Origin: Paracoccaceae bacterium
Lineage (GTDB): Bacteria; Pseudomonadota; Alphaproteobacteria; Rhodobacterales; Rhodobacteraceae
Assembly: GCA_029244725.1 (NCBI GenBank)
Contig: JAQWQJ010000023.1
Coordinates: forward strand, 1 to 36,717
Length of the DNA stretch: 36,717 nucleotides
Direction: 5' to 3'
Of the stretch, positions 8,212 through 18,334 are shown piece after piece. The notes beneath the pieces were generated by a model, which saw only the letters and a list, made by a program, of their open reading frames with translations, did no database searches and was not told where the DNA came from. Both the position numbers and the translations under genes were made by a program. Numbering within the stretch: position 1 is the stretch's first letter; each line of letters opens with the position of its first letter.

Positions 8212-9729
8212 ATGGTGACACGGTCCTACACGGTTGCGTTTGAAGGGATTGAGGCCAGATTGGTCGAAGTTCAATGCGCTGTCACGCCCGGCCTTCCGGC
8301 ATTCTCAATCGTCGGGCTGCCTGACAAAGCGGTCAGCGAGGCGAAAGAAAGAGTGCGGTCTTCACTGTCCGCAATGTGCATCGCATTGCCGTCAAAGCGT
8401 ATTACAATCAACTTGTCGCCCGCCGATATGCCGAAAGAAGGCAGCCATTTCGATCTGCCAATCGCGATCGCCTTGTTGGCGGCAATTGACATCATCCCAC
8501 AAGAAACGGCTGAAAGATGCGTGGCTTTGGGCGAGTTGTCTTTAGATGGAAACCTTATCGGTGTTCTTGGGGCGCTGCCTGCCGCGCTAGCTGCTTCTGA
8601 GGATGAAAGGTTTTTGCTCTGCCCGTCGACGTCAGCCGCCGAGGCCGCTTGGGTTGGGGCAACACAAGTCATTGGGGCAGCCACCCTACAAGCGGCTATC
8701 CAACATTTTACGGGTGCAAGCCCTATCCAACCTGCCGAACCGGGCGAAGTTTCGCCAGATCGCAGCGGGCTCGACTTTAAGGACGTCAAAGGACAAGAAC
8801 GCGCAAAACGCGCGATGGAAATTGCAGCAGCAGGGCGACACCATTTGCTGTTAGCGGGGCCTCCGGGGTCTGGGAAATCCATGTTGGCGGCGCGCCTGCC
8901 TGGGATTATGCCAGATTTATCACCGACCGAAGCGCTAGAAACGTCAATGATCCACTCGCTGGCCGGATTACTTGATGAAGGTGGCATTTCCCGCGCGCGG
9001 CCGTTTCGTGAACCGCATCACACAGCCTCAATGGCTGCCATCATCGGCGGCGGGCGTGGTGCAAAGCCGGGCGAGGTTAGTCTGGCGCATAACGGGGTGC
9101 TCTTTTTGGACGAGTTCCCCGAATTCGCGCGCAACACACTGGAAACCCTCCGCCAGCCTATTGAAACTGGGTCGGTCGTTGTCGCGCGCGCGAATGCCCA
9201 CGTTCGTTATCCTTGTCGATTTATGCTGATCGCGGCGGCCAATCCGTGCAAATGTGGGCACTTAACCGATCCAGAGCAGGCGTGCTCACGTGCGCCCATT
9301 TGCGGTGAAGATTATATGGGCCGAATTTCGGGACCGCTGTTGGACAGATTTGACCTAAGGATAGAGGTTCCACCGGTTGCCTTTACCGATTTGGACATCC
9401 CTTGCGATGGCAAAAGCTCGGCAGAAATCCGCAAAAGCGTGTGCACGGCGCGGGACATTCAAGCACATAGGTTCCGCAAATTGCCTGAGGCGCGATCCAA
9501 TGCGGATGCCCAAGGTGCCATCCTTGAGGAAATTGCGACACTCGATGCCCAAGGTCGCGAATTGCTGATCGGGGTGGCTGAGCGGTTCAAACTAACAGCG
9601 CGTGGTTATCATCGCGTATTGCGCGTGGCGCGAACCATCGCCGACCTAGAGGGCACAGAGTCTATTCAAAGACATCACATAGGCGAGGCCGTTAGCTTTC
9701 GGCTTCTTTCAGCCAAAGAATTTGCCTGA
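8212..9729 (+). CDS. comM: YifB/ComM family Mg-chelatase-like AAA+ ATPase
   Basis: Predicted 505-residue hexameric AAA+ protein. ComM is a branch-migration helicase that helps integrate DNA during natural transformation, and homologues are widespread in non-competent bacteria too. The N-terminal Lon-like domain ([20 protein letters not shown]) precedes Walker A GPPGSGKS at 216-223 and Walker [11 protein letters not shown] cysteine cluster ([15 protein letters not shown]) and a C-terminal Mg-chelatase domain ([20 protein letters not shown]) complete the family plan. The ATG is preceded by AGGAGGG at 7 bases' spacing. Its last 55 bases overlap the 3' end of gshB on the other strand. Confidence 0.93.
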   Translation: MVTRSYTVAFEGIEARLVEVQCAVTPGLPAFSIVGLPDKAVSEAKERVRSSLSAMCIALPSKRITINLSPADMPKEGSHFDLPIAIALLAAIDIIPQETAERCVALGELSLDGNLIGVLGALPAALAASEDERFLLCPSTSAAEAAWVGATQVIGAATLQAAIQHFTGASPIQPAEPGEVSPDRSGLDFKDVKGQERAKRAMEIAAAGRHHLLLAGPPGSGKSMLAARLPGIMPDLSPTEALETSMIHSLAGLLDEGGISRARPFREPHHTASMAAIIGGGRGAKPGEVSLAHNGVLFLDEFPEFARNTLETLRQPIETGSVVVARANAHVRYPCRFMLIAAANPCKCGHLTDPEQACSRAPICGEDYMGRISGPLLDRFDLRIEVPPVAFTDLDIPCDGKSSAEIRKSVCTARDIQAHRFRKLPEARSNADAQGAILEEIATLDAQGRELLIGVAERFKLTARGYHRVLRVARTIADLEGTESIQRHHIGEAVSFRLLSAKEFA

Positions 9730-10673
9730 TACTTAGCTAGTTTTGCCTCAATAGCTTCCCAGATTTTCTCGGCCACGTTGGTTCCGTCAAATCGCTCAAG
9801 CTCTTGTATGCCGGTGGGAGAAGTCACGTTGATCTCGGTCAGGTAGTCACCAATCACGTCGATGCCGACGAATATTTGACCTTTTTCCTTCAGCAACGGT
9901 CCTATTGCCGCGCAAATCTCAAGATCGCGATCTGTTAGGCCAATCTTCTCAGGGCGTCCGCCAACATGCATATTCGAGCGTGTCTCGCCAGCGGCTGGGA
10001 CACGGTTGATTGCACCTACGGGTTCTCCGTCGATAAGGATCACACGTTTGTCGCCGTTCGAAACGTCGGGCAAGAACTTTTGCACAATTAGCGGTTCACG
10101 GGAAAATCCGGTAAACAACTCATGTAGCGACGTTAGGTTCCGGTCGTTTTCATCCAAGCGAAACACACCCGCGCCGCCATTGCCATAAAGTGGCTTTAGG
10201 ATGACGTCTTTGTGCTTTGCTTTGAAGGCTTTGATCGTTTCAATGTCGCGCGCGATCGTAGTGGGCGGGGTCAGATCCTGAAAATCGAGAACGAGTAGTT
10301 TTTCCGGATAGTTTCGAACCCAAAACGGATCATTCACAACCAGAGTTTGCCCAGCCAACTTGTCGAGAAGATGCGTGCTGGTGATGTAGCCCATATCAAA
10401 CGGTGGGTCCTGTCGCAGCCAGACAACATCCCAATCGGCCAAGTCCACTGTTTCCTCATTGTCCAAGGTTACGTGATTGCCAACTTCGCGGCGCAAAGTC
10501 ATCCGGTGGCCGCGGGCCGTCACGCGGCCTTCGTCAAAGGCCAGTTTGTCTGGGCTATAGTAAAATAATTCGTGCCCACGAAGCTGAGCCTCTAGCGCAA
10601 TCCGAAAGCTACTGTCGGCGTTGATATCAACGTCGGTGATCGGGTCCATCTGAAATGCAACTTTCAACGCCAT
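9675..10673 (-). CDS. gshB: Glutathione synthase
   Basis: Predicted 332-residue ATP-grasp ligase joining glycine to gamma-glutamylcysteine, the last step of glutathione synthesis. The start [12 protein letters not shown] is typical of GshB. The ATP-grasp core is seen in [15 protein letters not shown], in VQKFLP with [18 protein letters not shown], and in the metal-binding end [21 protein letters not shown]. The ATG at 10673 is chosen because AGGAG lies about 6 bases upstream; a frame reaching back to 10712 would add 13 unlikely residues. The C-terminus runs about 15 residues past the usual ending and overlaps comM tail to tail. It is last in the rsmI-yraN-gshB set. Confidence 0.95.
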   Translation of the reverse strand: MALKVAFQMDPITDVDINADSSFRIALEAQLRGHELFYYSPDKLAFDEGRVTARGHRMTLRREVGNHVTLDNEETVDLADWDVVWLRQDPPFDMGYITSTHLLDKLAGQTLVVNDPFWVRNYPEKLLVLDFQDLTPPTTIARDIETIKAFKAKHKDVILKPLYGNGGAGVFRLDENDRNLTSLHELFTGFSREPLIVQKFLPDVSNGDKRVILIDGEPVGAINRVPAAGETRSNMHVGGRPEKIGLTDRDLEICAAIGPLLKEKGQIFVGIDVIGDYLTEINVTSPTGIQELERFDGTNVAEKIWEAIEAKLAKYQANSLAERSRKLTASPM

Positions 10674-10735
10674 CGTGGTCTCCTGCGAATTGGTGCAAGA
10701 TACATGGCGCAAGGATCGACCAAGGGCAATGGGGG

Positions 10736-11095
10736 CTAGTCGTGACCGATGGCATTTTCCAAAATTTTAAGGCCACCAAATTGATCGACCAACGCCACGT
10801 CGAACCGTGATTCAGTCAATTGCCCGTTGGGTAGACTGGTCAAGTATTCGGCGGCAGTCGTCATTATGCGCAATTGCTGAGCACGTGAAACGCGTGTCGC
10901 GGCACGATCATGGGTTTTGCTTTTCTTCACTTCAACGAACACAACGGCTGTGCCTTCGCCTACGATTAGGTCAATCTCGCCCCGTTTTCCGCGGTAGCGC
11001 TGACTTAAAGTTGTATAGCCATGTGACCGGTAATACCGCTCGACAATGTCTTCCGCAGCGACGCCAGCCAAATAGGCCGTACGTCCACCAGTCAC
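10736..11095 (-). CDS. UPF0102 (YraN) family endonuclease-fold protein
   Basis: Predicted 119-residue protein of the YraN family, whose function is not established. It has a restriction-endonuclease-like fold with motif [11 protein letters not shown] followed by VVFVEVKKS, giving the E-x-D...E-x-K arrangement of nuclease active sites. The start is a GTG at 11095; an in-frame TGA lies three codons upstream, so the frame cannot extend. The Shine-Dalgarno sequence is weak, consistent with coupling to rsmI, which ends 22 bases before. The order rsmI-yraN-gshB is common in proteobacteria. Confidence 0.9.
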   Translation of the reverse strand: MTGGRTAYLAGVAAEDIVERYYRSHGYTTLSQRYRGKRGEIDLIVGEGTAVVFVEVKKSKTHDRAATRVSRAQQLRIMTTAAEYLTSLPNGQLTESRFDVALVDQFGGLKILENAIGHD

Positions 11096-11117
11096 TCGGT
11101 TCAGATCAGGGATTGGT

Positions 11118-11987
11118 TTATCCTTTGCGTTCTTTATCCAACGCTAGGGCCAATTGATAAATTTTTCGTTTCGGCTGTCCGCTCGCTTTGGACACAACAT
11201 CGCTGGCATCGCGAACTGACATCGATTCGAGAGCTTTGCGTAGCTCGGCCTCAGTATCGAACTCATCGCTTGCGCCTTCAGCGCGGCGGGTAATCAGCAC
11301 GACGATCTCGCCCTTAACAGAACGCTCTGAAAACTCAGCAACAAGGGTTTCAAGCGTGCCGTTCACGCATTCTTCAAACTTTTTGGTCAACTCGCGGCAA
11401 ACGGCAGCCTCTCGTGTTGCCCCAAGAATATCGGCCGCATCCTGCAGCATCGCCTCTACGCGTTTGGGGGATTCGTAGAACACTAGCGTCGCAGGTATAT
11501 CACCCAGTTCCGCCAACGCATTCCGGCGGGCATTTTTTGCGTTTGGCAAAAAACCGGCGAACATAAACCTGTCTGTCGGCAAGCCGGCAATAGTCATCGC
11601 GTCGATTACAGCCGACGGCCCAGGGGCGGCCGTTACTAAAACACCTTCTTCTCGTGCGATCTTGCCTAGATCGTAGCCTGGATCAGCAATCAGCGGAGTA
11701 CCAGCCTCGGATGCATATGCCACCGATTTACCCTCGGCTAAATAGGCCATCAGGCGCGGACGGACCTTGTCGCCGTTGTGATCGTGATAGGCTATGACCG
11801 GCCGAGTTCCCAGCGGAACACCGTGGATTTCAAGCAGCCGTTTCATGCTGCGGGTGTCTTCTGCGGCGATCACATCGGCAGATGCCAGAATGTCCAAGGC
11901 GCGCAATGTAATGTCACGCGCCGTTCCGATTGGGGTTGCCACGAAATAAAGACCCGCCGCTAAGGGTTTAACTTCATGATTCACCAC
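11118..11987 (-). CDS. rsmI: 16S rRNA 2'-O-ribose methyltransferase RsmI (C1402)
   Basis: Predicted 289-residue SAM-dependent methyltransferase that acts on the ribose of C1402 of 16S rRNA near the decoding centre. Family signatures are GLYFVATPIG near the N-terminus, AEDTRSMKRLL, an EAGTPLIADPG loop, and TAAPGPSAVIDAM followed by GLPTDRFMFAGFLP. It starts with GTG at 11987, with a second GTG directly after it. AAAGGCGG lies a few bases upstream. It heads the rsmI-yraN-gshB set and is divergent from the lppC-like gene, with about 80 bases between the two starts. Confidence 0.95.
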   Translation of the reverse strand: MVNHEVKPLAAGLYFVATPIGTARDITLRALDILASADVIAAEDTRSMKRLLEIHGVPLGTRPVIAYHDHNGDKVRPRLMAYLAEGKSVAYASEAGTPLIADPGYDLGKIAREEGVLVTAAPGPSAVIDAMTIAGLPTDRFMFAGFLPNAKNARRNALAELGDIPATLVFYESPKRVEAMLQDAADILGATREAAVCRELTKKFEECVNGTLETLVAEFSERSVKGEIVVLITRRAEGASDEFDTEAELRKALESMSVRDASDVVSKASGQPKRKIYQLALALDKERKG

Positions 11988-12070
11988 TGGACCCGCCTTT
12001 CCGCATCGCTATTATCGTCTTTTAAATCCAAATGCCTATCGCATCTATTTTCCAAGGGAAGAGTTTGTCT

Positions 12071-13243
12071 ATGTTTGCCCGTTTCCAGTCCGCCCGCAAG
12101 TTGATTGCACCCTTAGCCTTGCTTGGAGCAGGCTTGGTTTTGACCGCATGCGAAGACACCGTATCGGACGGACCGTCGATAGACACAAGGTCTCCGATCC
12201 CAGTGGCAATGCTTTTGCCAAAGGGGTCTACTGATCCAAACGATGTACTTTTGTCCGAAAGCCTTGAAAACGCCGCCCGTTTGGCGATTGCTGATCTGCA
12301 AGGCGTTGCCGTTGATTTACGCATTTATGACACAGCAGCAAATGCTGACCTTGCCGCGCAACAGGCGCAACTGGCCGTCGATAGCGGTGCCAAAATCATC
12401 CTTGGACCGCTGTATTCAGCGTCTGCAATTGCTGCCGGTGCCGCCGTTGCGGATGAGGGTGTGAACGTTCTGTCATTCTCAAACAACACGACAATTGCTG
12501 GCGGAAACGTCTTTGTCCTTGGTCATACGTTCGACAACACAGCGGCGCGATTGGCACGCTATGCCTCGCGTCAGGGGAAAAGCCAAATTGCTGTGATGCA
12601 TGCTTCAAACGAAGCTGGCGAAATTGCGGGCCGTGCCGTTGCAAGGGCCTCGCTTGAAGCTGGTACGTTTTTGGTATCCGAGGTGTCTTATCCATTGACC
12701 CAAGAAGGTGTCATCGAGGCCGTACCGCAGGTTCGCGACGCGATTGAGGAAACCAGCGCTGATGTGATTTTCCTGACATCTAACACCGCCGGTGCTTTGC
12801 CATTCCTAAGCGCTTTGCTGCCGGAAGCTGGCGTTGATCCTGAAACCGTCCAGTACATCGGTCTGACCCGATGGGATATTCCTGCCCAAACGCTTGAACT
12901 GCCCGGCGTGCAAGGCGGATGGTTTGCGTTGCCAGACCCAGACCGCACGGCTGCTTTCCAGCTTCGCTATGAAGTCGCCTATGGAACCCAACCGCACCGC
13001 TTTGGCAGCCTTGCCTATGACGGCATCGCTGCAATTGGGGCGCTTGTTGCTTCGCAAGGACGGGACGCTTTGACCATCGCGGCGTTGACACAGGGCCAAG
13101 GCTTTGAGGGTGTCGACGGAGTCTTTAGATTGAACCGCGATGGCACAATTGAACGTGGCTTGGCGGTCGCACAAGTTATCGACGAAAAGGTCGTGGTCAT
13201 TGATCCTGCACCACACATCTTTAGCGTGGCGGGGCTTGAATAA
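12071..13243 (+). CDS. LppC/LpoA-family lipoprotein (penicillin-binding protein activator-like)
   Basis: Predicted 390-residue lipoprotein. A basic N-terminus, a hydrophobic segment and the lipobox LTAC place the lipidated Cys at residue 27. The rest resembles a type I periplasmic-binding fold (IPVAMLLPKGSTDPN, AKIILGPLYSASAIAAG). LpoA homologues activate PBP1a from the outer membrane in gammaproteobacteria, but the role in alphaproteobacteria is inferred only from family membership. The ATG at 12071 follows GGGAAGAG at a good distance and gives a proper signal peptide; a frame from 12032 would put extra residues before it. It lies opposite rsmI, the usual partner of this family. GlnD starts 2 bases after it. 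Confidence 0.85.
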   Translation: MFARFQSARKLIAPLALLGAGLVLTACEDTVSDGPSIDTRSPIPVAMLLPKGSTDPNDVLLSESLENAARLAIADLQGVAVDLRIYDTAANADLAAQQAQLAVDSGAKIILGPLYSASAIAAGAAVADEGVNVLSFSNNTTIAGGNVFVLGHTFDNTAARLARYASRQGKSQIAVMHASNEAGEIAGRAVARASLEAGTFLVSEVSYPLTQEGVIEAVPQVRDAIEETSADVIFLTSNTAGALPFLSALLPEAGVDPETVQYIGLTRWDIPAQTLELPGVQGGWFALPDPDRTAAFQLRYEVAYGTQPHRFGSLAYDGIAAIGALVASQGRDALTIAALTQGQGFEGVDGVFRLNRDGTIERGLAVAQVIDEKVVVIDPAPHIFSVAGLE

Positions 13244-13245
13244 AA

Positions 13246-16029
13246 TTGCCCAACGCTCGACCACATGCCGCGCCATTGAGCGACAACCTCATTTGCGCGC
13301 ATGACGAAATTTTTGACGGCGTAGCAATCAACGAGAGCATACGAGTTGAAATAGAAGTTAATGACCTTCGCGGCGTGAAGCTGCGCAAGGCAGTATCTGA
13401 AATTTTGCTCGCCGCACACAAAAACGGCCACAAGGCGATCAAACGTAGCTTTGAGCAGAACCCCTTTGCATCTCGTCGGACTGTTAGAAGTTTCGCATGG
13501 CTTACCGATTGTATCGTGCGAACCGTGTTCGACGTTGCAAGTACGCATTTACACCCCAACCCCAATCCGACCGAAGGTGAACGCATCTCGCTTCTTGCTG
13601 TTGGAGGTTACGGACGCGGTGAAATGGCCCCGCAATCTGACGTCGATTTGCTGTTTCTGATGCCCTACAAAATCACCCCATGGGCCGAAAGCTTGATTGA
13701 AGACATGCTCTACATGCTTTGGGACCTTAGACTAAAAGTCGGGCATGCCAGCCGGACCGTAAAGGACTGTCTTCGCCTCGGGGCTGAGGATTTTACGATC
13801 CGCACGGCATTGCTTGAACAACGATATATCGCGGGTGACGAAAATCTGGCGGACGAACTGAACAATCGGCTTTGGAGCGATCTGTTTCATGGTTCGGAAA
13901 GCGAATTCATCGAAGCCAAACTTGAAGAGCGCGACATTCGTCATGAAAAGCAGGGCGGCCAACGATATATGGTCGAGCCTAACGTCAAAGAAGGCAAAGG
14001 CGGCCTGCGCGACCTTCATGCTATGTTTTGGATTGCGAAATACGTTTATCGCGTGCGCGATACCGATGACTTGGCGGATACTAAGGTCTTTTCATCCGAC
14101 GAATTTGACACTTTCACGCAGGCTGATCGGTTTTTGTGGGCCGTGCGATGTCACTTACATTTTCTGACCAAACGCGGCACCGATTTGTTGTCTTTCGATA
14201 TGCAAGTCGAGGTCGCCAGTCGCATGGGATACAAAGATCGCACGGGGCGGCGCGCGGTTGAGCACTTCATGCAAGACTTCTTTCGCCACGCGACCGCGGT
14301 AGGTGATTTAACCCGAATTTTCCTGACCAAGCTAGAAGCCACGCAGCAAAAGAGGGAACCCTTGCTGGTTGGGTTTTTCCGGAAAAAGCGCAAGACCAAG
14401 CAGGGATATGAGGTCGTTCACAATCGGTTGGCGATCGCAGACGAAACTGCGTTTTTGTCCGATAAATTAAACCTTCTTAGACTGTTCGAAGAAGGCTTGC
14501 GCACTGGCCTATTGATCCATCCCGATGCCATGCGACTTGTGTCGGCCAACTTACACTTAATTGATGACGCCATGCGCGCTGACAAAGAGGCAACGCGCAT
14601 TTTTCTCGATTTGTTGTTGAAGCATGGCAACCCAGAACGGGCGCTTCGGCGCATGAATGAACTGAATGTGCTTTCGGCGTTTATCCCTGAGTTCGAACCG
14701 ATTGTCGCGATGATGCAGTTTAATATGTATCACAGCTACACAGTGGACGAGCACACGATTCAAGTGATCAAAAATCTGGCCGATATTGAGCGTGGAGATC
14801 GCACCGATGACCTGCCTCTCTCAACAGAAATCATCGATAAGAAAGAGCTGAACCGAAAAGTTTTGTATGTTGCAATGCTTTTGCACGACATCGGAAAAGG
14901 CCGCGATATGGATCACTCGATCCTTGGGGCGCAGATCTCTCGCGTGGTCGCGCCTCGACTTGGCTTGTCTAAGTCAGAATCTGAGACTGTTGAGTGGCTT
15001 GTACGGTATCACCTTGTGATGTCAGATATGGCACAAAAACGCGATATCGCTGACCCGCGCACAGTACGCGATTTTGCAAAAGTCGTAAAAACCGTCGAAC
15101 GCCTTGATCTGCTGACAGTACTTACCGTGTGCGATATTCGCGGGGTTGGACCCGAGACCTGGAACAATTGGAAGGCCGTATTGCTGCGCGCACTCTATGG
15201 GCAAACTCGCACAGCGCTCGAAGACGGTATGGAGGCGCTCAATCGTGAGCAACGAGGCGCCGATGCCAAGAAAAAGTTGCGCGATGCGCTGCCTCAGTGG
15301 TCAGCGAAGGAGTTCAGGAAAGAATCGACACGCCATTATCCACCTTACTGGCAAGGCCTGCATGTAACTGCGCACGCTGTTTTTGCCGAATTGCTGATGG
15401 GTATAAGTGATGACGAAGTGCGTATTGATCTGCATCCAGATGACGACCGGGACGCAACACGCGCTTGCTTTGCGATGGCGGACCATCCCGGTATTTTCAG
15501 TCGCATGTGCGGGGCATTGTCGCTTGTGGGGGCGAACGTAGTGGATGCGCGGACTTTCACCTCAAAAGACGGCTACGCAACGGCTGCTTTTTGGGTTCAA
15601 GATGCCGAGGGAAAACCGTTTGAAAAATCTAAACTTGGGCGGCTAACGCAAATGATTCAGCGCACCCTAAAGGGTGAGGTGGTCACATCCGAAGCTATCA
15701 AAAGTCGCGACAAGATCAAAAAGCGTGAACGCGCTTTTCGCGTTCCAACAACTGTCACTTTCGACAATGACGGTTCTGAGATTTATACCATTATTGAGGT
15801 CGATACGCGTGACCGGGCAGGCTTGTTGCACGACCTTACGCGCACGCTTGCCAACGCGAACGTGTATATCGCCAGCGCAGTGATTGCGACATATGGCGAG
15901 CAGGTCGTTGATAGTTTTTACGTTAAAGACATGTTCGGATTGAAATACCGCGCCGAAAGCAAACAACGCATCCTAGAAAAAAAGCTGCGAGAAGCGATCT
16001 CGAAGGGCGCTGAAAGGGCTGTGGCATGA
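13246..16029 (+). CDS. glnD: Bifunctional [protein-PII] uridylyltransferase/uridylyl-removing enzyme
   Basis: Predicted 927-residue nitrogen sensor that uridylylates PII proteins under nitrogen limitation and removes UMP when glutamine is high. The nucleotidyltransferase motif GGYGRGE starts at 120, with the metal aspartates in SDVD at 131-134. The HD hydrolase motif LLHDIGKG has His547-Asp548. Two C-terminal ACT domains, which bind glutamine, begin near 745 (MADHPGIFSRM) and 846 (EVDTRDRAGLLHDL). All domains are intact and the length is normal. The start is a TTG 2 bases after the lppC-like stop. It has no close Shine-Dalgarno sequence, so the true start could be a later codon before about residue 30. 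The stop overlaps the murJ start (ATGA). Confidence 0.95.
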   Translation: MPNARPHAAPLSDNLICAHDEIFDGVAINESIRVEIEVNDLRGVKLRKAVSEILLAAHKNGHKAIKRSFEQNPFASRRTVRSFAWLTDCIVRTVFDVASTHLHPNPNPTEGERISLLAVGGYGRGEMAPQSDVDLLFLMPYKITPWAESLIEDMLYMLWDLRLKVGHASRTVKDCLRLGAEDFTIRTALLEQRYIAGDENLADELNNRLWSDLFHGSESEFIEAKLEERDIRHEKQGGQRYMVEPNVKEGKGGLRDLHAMFWIAKYVYRVRDTDDLADTKVFSSDEFDTFTQADRFLWAVRCHLHFLTKRGTDLLSFDMQVEVASRMGYKDRTGRRAVEHFMQDFFRHATAVGDLTRIFLTKLEATQQKREPLLVGFFRKKRKTKQGYEVVHNRLAIADETAFLSDKLNLLRLFEEGLRTGLLIHPDAMRLVSANLHLIDDAMRADKEATRIFLDLLLKHGNPERALRRMNELNVLSAFIPEFEPIVAMMQFNMYHSYTVDEHTIQVIKNLADIERGDRTDDLPLSTEIIDKKELNRKVLYVAMLLHDIGKGRDMDHSILGAQISRVVAPRLGLSKSESETVEWLVRYHLVMSDMAQKRDIADPRTVRDFAKVVKTVERLDLLTVLTVCDIRGVGPETWNNWKAVLLRALYGQTRTALEDGMEALNREQRGADAKKKLRDALPQWSAKEFRKESTRHYPPYWQGLHVTAHAVFAELLMGISDDEVRIDLHPDDDRDATRACFAMADHPGIFSRMCGALSLVGANVVDARTFTSKDGYATAAFWVQDAEGKPFEKSKLGRLTQMIQRTLKGEVVTSEAIKSRDKIKKRERAFRVPTTVTFDNDGSEIYTIIEVDTRDRAGLLHDLTRTLANANVYIASAVIATYGEQVVDSFYVKDMFGLKYRAESKQRILEKKLREAISKGAERAVA

Positions 16030-17567
16030 AGCCTGTGCGTCTTGCCAGAAATGCCATGACCGTTGGTTTTTGGACTCTGATGAGCCGCATATTAGGGTTT
16101 GCTCGTGAAATTTTGATCCTTGGATTGATTGGTCCGGGACCCCTGCTAGACGCCTTTGTAGCTGCGTTTCGCCTTCCCAACATGTTCAGACGGTTTTTTG
16201 CAGAGGGCGCTTTTAACGCCGCATTCGTTCCGATGTTTTCAAAGCGGGTCGAGGCTGGTGACGATCCCGATGGCTTTGGGTCTGACGCACTGAATGGATT
16301 GGCTTTTGTGGTCCTAATCCTTGTCGCGATCGGGATGATCTTCATGCCCGCGTTTGTTTGGGCGACGGCATCAGGCTACAGCGGAGACGAGAGGTTTGAT
16401 TTGACCGTAGGCTTTGGTCGGATCGTTTTTCCTTACATATTGTTCATGTCCCTTGCCGCCTTGTTTTCAGGTGTATTGAACGCAAAGGGTCACTTCACCG
16501 CGGCGGCGGCAGCGCCGGTTCTTTTGAACATCTTTACGGTGGGATCAATGACTGTTGCCTATCTTGTGGGCGGGTCGATCGTTCATTGGCTGATCTGGAC
16601 AATCCCAGTTGCAGGCGTCGCACAGTTGGCCCTTGTGTGGGTGGCAGCCGCAAAAGCAGGCGTGAACCTTAGACCCGGTCGACCGCGCTGGACGCCCCAA
16701 ATGAAGCATTTGGTCAAAGTGGCTGTCCCGGCTGCGTTGGCCAGCGGAGTCATGCAGATAAACCTTTTGGTTGGTCAGCAAGCAGCATCGCAATTTGACA
16801 ATGCAGTCGGCTGGCTGTTCGCGGCGGATCGTCTTTACCAGTTGCCTCTGGGGGTCGTCGGCATAGCGATAGGAATAGTTTTGCTTCCAGATCTGTCCCG
16901 CCGCTTGAAGTCGGATGACAAGGACGGCGCAAAACACGCGTTGTCCCGCGCTGGTGAAATGGCGTTGGCATTGACGATACCTGCGGCTGCGGCGATGATC
17001 GTGATCCCTCTGCCATTGGTTTCGGTGCTCTATGAACGGGGTGCAACGACCTCGGCGGATTCTATCGCGATGGCTCAAGCTGTTGCGATCTATGCAATTG
17101 GCCTACCTGCATTTGTTCTGCAAAAAATCCTTCAGCCGCTCTATTTCTCGCGTGAGGACACCAAAAGCCCATTCCGCTATGCTGTTTGGTCAATGGTCGT
17201 GAACGCAGTGATCGCGGTTGGCGGCATTCCATTCTTTGGCTGGCTTGCCCCTGCGATTGCTACCAGTGTTGCTGGCTGGGTCATGGTTATACAACTGGCC
17301 TATGGTCGTAAATCAATGGGCGACGAAGCCCGCTTTGATCCACGTTTTGTAACGCGTTTGGTGCGCATCACCGCTGCGGCAATAGCTATGGGGGCGTGCC
17401 TGTTGGGCGCATCTTGGCTACTTGCAGACATGCTTAGGACAGACACGGTCCGGTATTTGGCGTTGCTGATCTTACTGGTCGTCGCAGCCATTTCCTACTT
17501 TGGCGTCGGCACAATTTTCGGCGCTTTTACCAAGTCGGAACTGAAATCTGCATTCAAACGCGGCTGA
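16026..17567 (+). CDS. murJ: Lipid II flippase MurJ
   Basis: Predicted 513-residue integral membrane protein that flips lipid II across the inner membrane for peptidoglycan synthesis. The N-terminus MTVGFWTLMSRILGFARE and the segment FRLPNMFRRFFAEGAFNAAFVP are MurJ/MviN signatures, including the conserved arginines. About 13-14 hydrophobic helices follow. The start overlaps the glnD stop by 4 bases (ATGA), so translation is probably coupled. GlnD-murJ adjacency is common in alphaproteobacteria. The gene ends 3 bases before the converging rhomboid gene. Confidence 0.95.
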   Translation: MKPVRLARNAMTVGFWTLMSRILGFAREILILGLIGPGPLLDAFVAAFRLPNMFRRFFAEGAFNAAFVPMFSKRVEAGDDPDGFGSDALNGLAFVVLILVAIGMIFMPAFVWATASGYSGDERFDLTVGFGRIVFPYILFMSLAALFSGVLNAKGHFTAAAAAPVLLNIFTVGSMTVAYLVGGSIVHWLIWTIPVAGVAQLALVWVAAAKAGVNLRPGRPRWTPQMKHLVKVAVPAALASGVMQINLLVGQQAASQFDNAVGWLFAADRLYQLPLGVVGIAIGIVLLPDLSRRLKSDDKDGAKHALSRAGEMALALTIPAAAAMIVIPLPLVSVLYERGATTSADSIAMAQAVAIYAIGLPAFVLQKILQPLYFSREDTKSPFRYAVWSMVVNAVIAVGGIPFFGWLAPAIATSVAGWVMVIQLAYGRKSMGDEARFDPRFVTRLVRITAAAIAMGACLLGASWLLADMLRTDTVRYLALLILLVVAAISYFGVGTIFGAFTKSELKSAFKRG

Positions 17568-17570
17568 TAC

Positions 17571-18257
17571 TTAATCGTGCCGCATCATCTGGCGCAGTCG
17601 TGCCCAGCCACCTGGGCTGACCAAAAATGACAGCAAAAAGCCAGTTGCAAACCCGCCAACATCAGCGACCCAATCAGGCTGCGAGCCGAATAAGGCGCCG
17701 AACAATAGCTGAATGCCCATCAAAGCGCCGATAAGTGAGAACGCCCGAACTTGGCTTTCGCCCATCTGCCCTAATCGCAACCACATCAAATAGGTGAATG
17801 CCCCGATTAAACCGTAAACGTGCGGGAACCCTCCAACCAACGGAAGGCTATCGTTAAGAAGCAGCCAATAGACCACCGCCCCACCAACGCCCGAGCCGAT
17901 GAACACGATCAATGTTGCGACACCGCCGAAGGACTCACCTACCGATTTGCCGAGCGCCAAAAGGAAGACGCAAACAAAAATCGCTTGTGGGAACGAAAAA
18001 TGAATAAACCCGTATGTAAAAAAGCGTATTAAATGTTCAGGTGGATAAGAATTGTTGCGCACCATCCAATCGGCAATTTCGCCGCTGAATGCATATTTCT
18101 GAACCGCAGAAATTCGCCAAGCAGCTCCGTCTGCACCGCCAACGATCCCTTGCGAACCTAGCCACATAACAATTTCTATGCCAGCAACCAGCACGAATAG
18201 TGCAACGACTACAGGCGGCAATGGGTTGACCGGCGAGATGTTTTCTGGACTGCTCAT
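17571..18257 (-). CDS. Rhomboid-family membrane protein, apparently lacking catalytic residues
   Basis: Predicted 228-residue membrane protein with the rhomboid layout of about six helices. The segment [18 protein letters not shown] aligns with the rhomboid helix-2 region, and the paired-glycine stretch [12 protein letters not shown] aligns with the helix after the catalytic serine. At the usual G-x-S-G site the sequence is GGFP (142-145), so Phe144 stands where Ser is expected. At the usual helix-6 His site it is ADVGG, with Asp199 in place of His. The oxyanion-loop residues are also changed: Gln91 and Val95, with only His86 retained. Rhomboid proteolysis is therefore unlikely; a chaperone-like iRhom/derlin-type role is possible but unproven. 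The ATG at 18257 follows AAAGG; a longer frame to 18359 is less likely. It is divergent from trpS. Confidence 0.85.
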   Translation of the reverse strand: MSSPENISPVNPLPPVVVALFVLVAGIEIVMWLGSQGIVGGADGAAWRISAVQKYAFSGEIADWMVRNNSYPPEHLIRFFTYGFIHFSFPQAIFVCVFLLALGKSVGESFGGVATLIVFIGSGVGGAVVYWLLLNDSLPLVGGFPHVYGLIGAFTYLMWLRLGQMGESQVRAFSLIGALMGIQLLFGALFGSQPDWVADVGGFATGFLLSFLVSPGGWARLRQMMRHD

Positions 18258-18334
18258 TTTCGTGCCTTTGCTTGACGGGGCTTTGCGCCATGGGTAATCG
18301 ACCCCTGTCCATAAATCCAGACGGAGTATTAAAA

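Noticed and set aside
8271-8987. 238-codon minus-strand frame inside comM
   Set aside because: Its product has no recognisable motif, and comM on the other strand has complete family motifs over the same bases.
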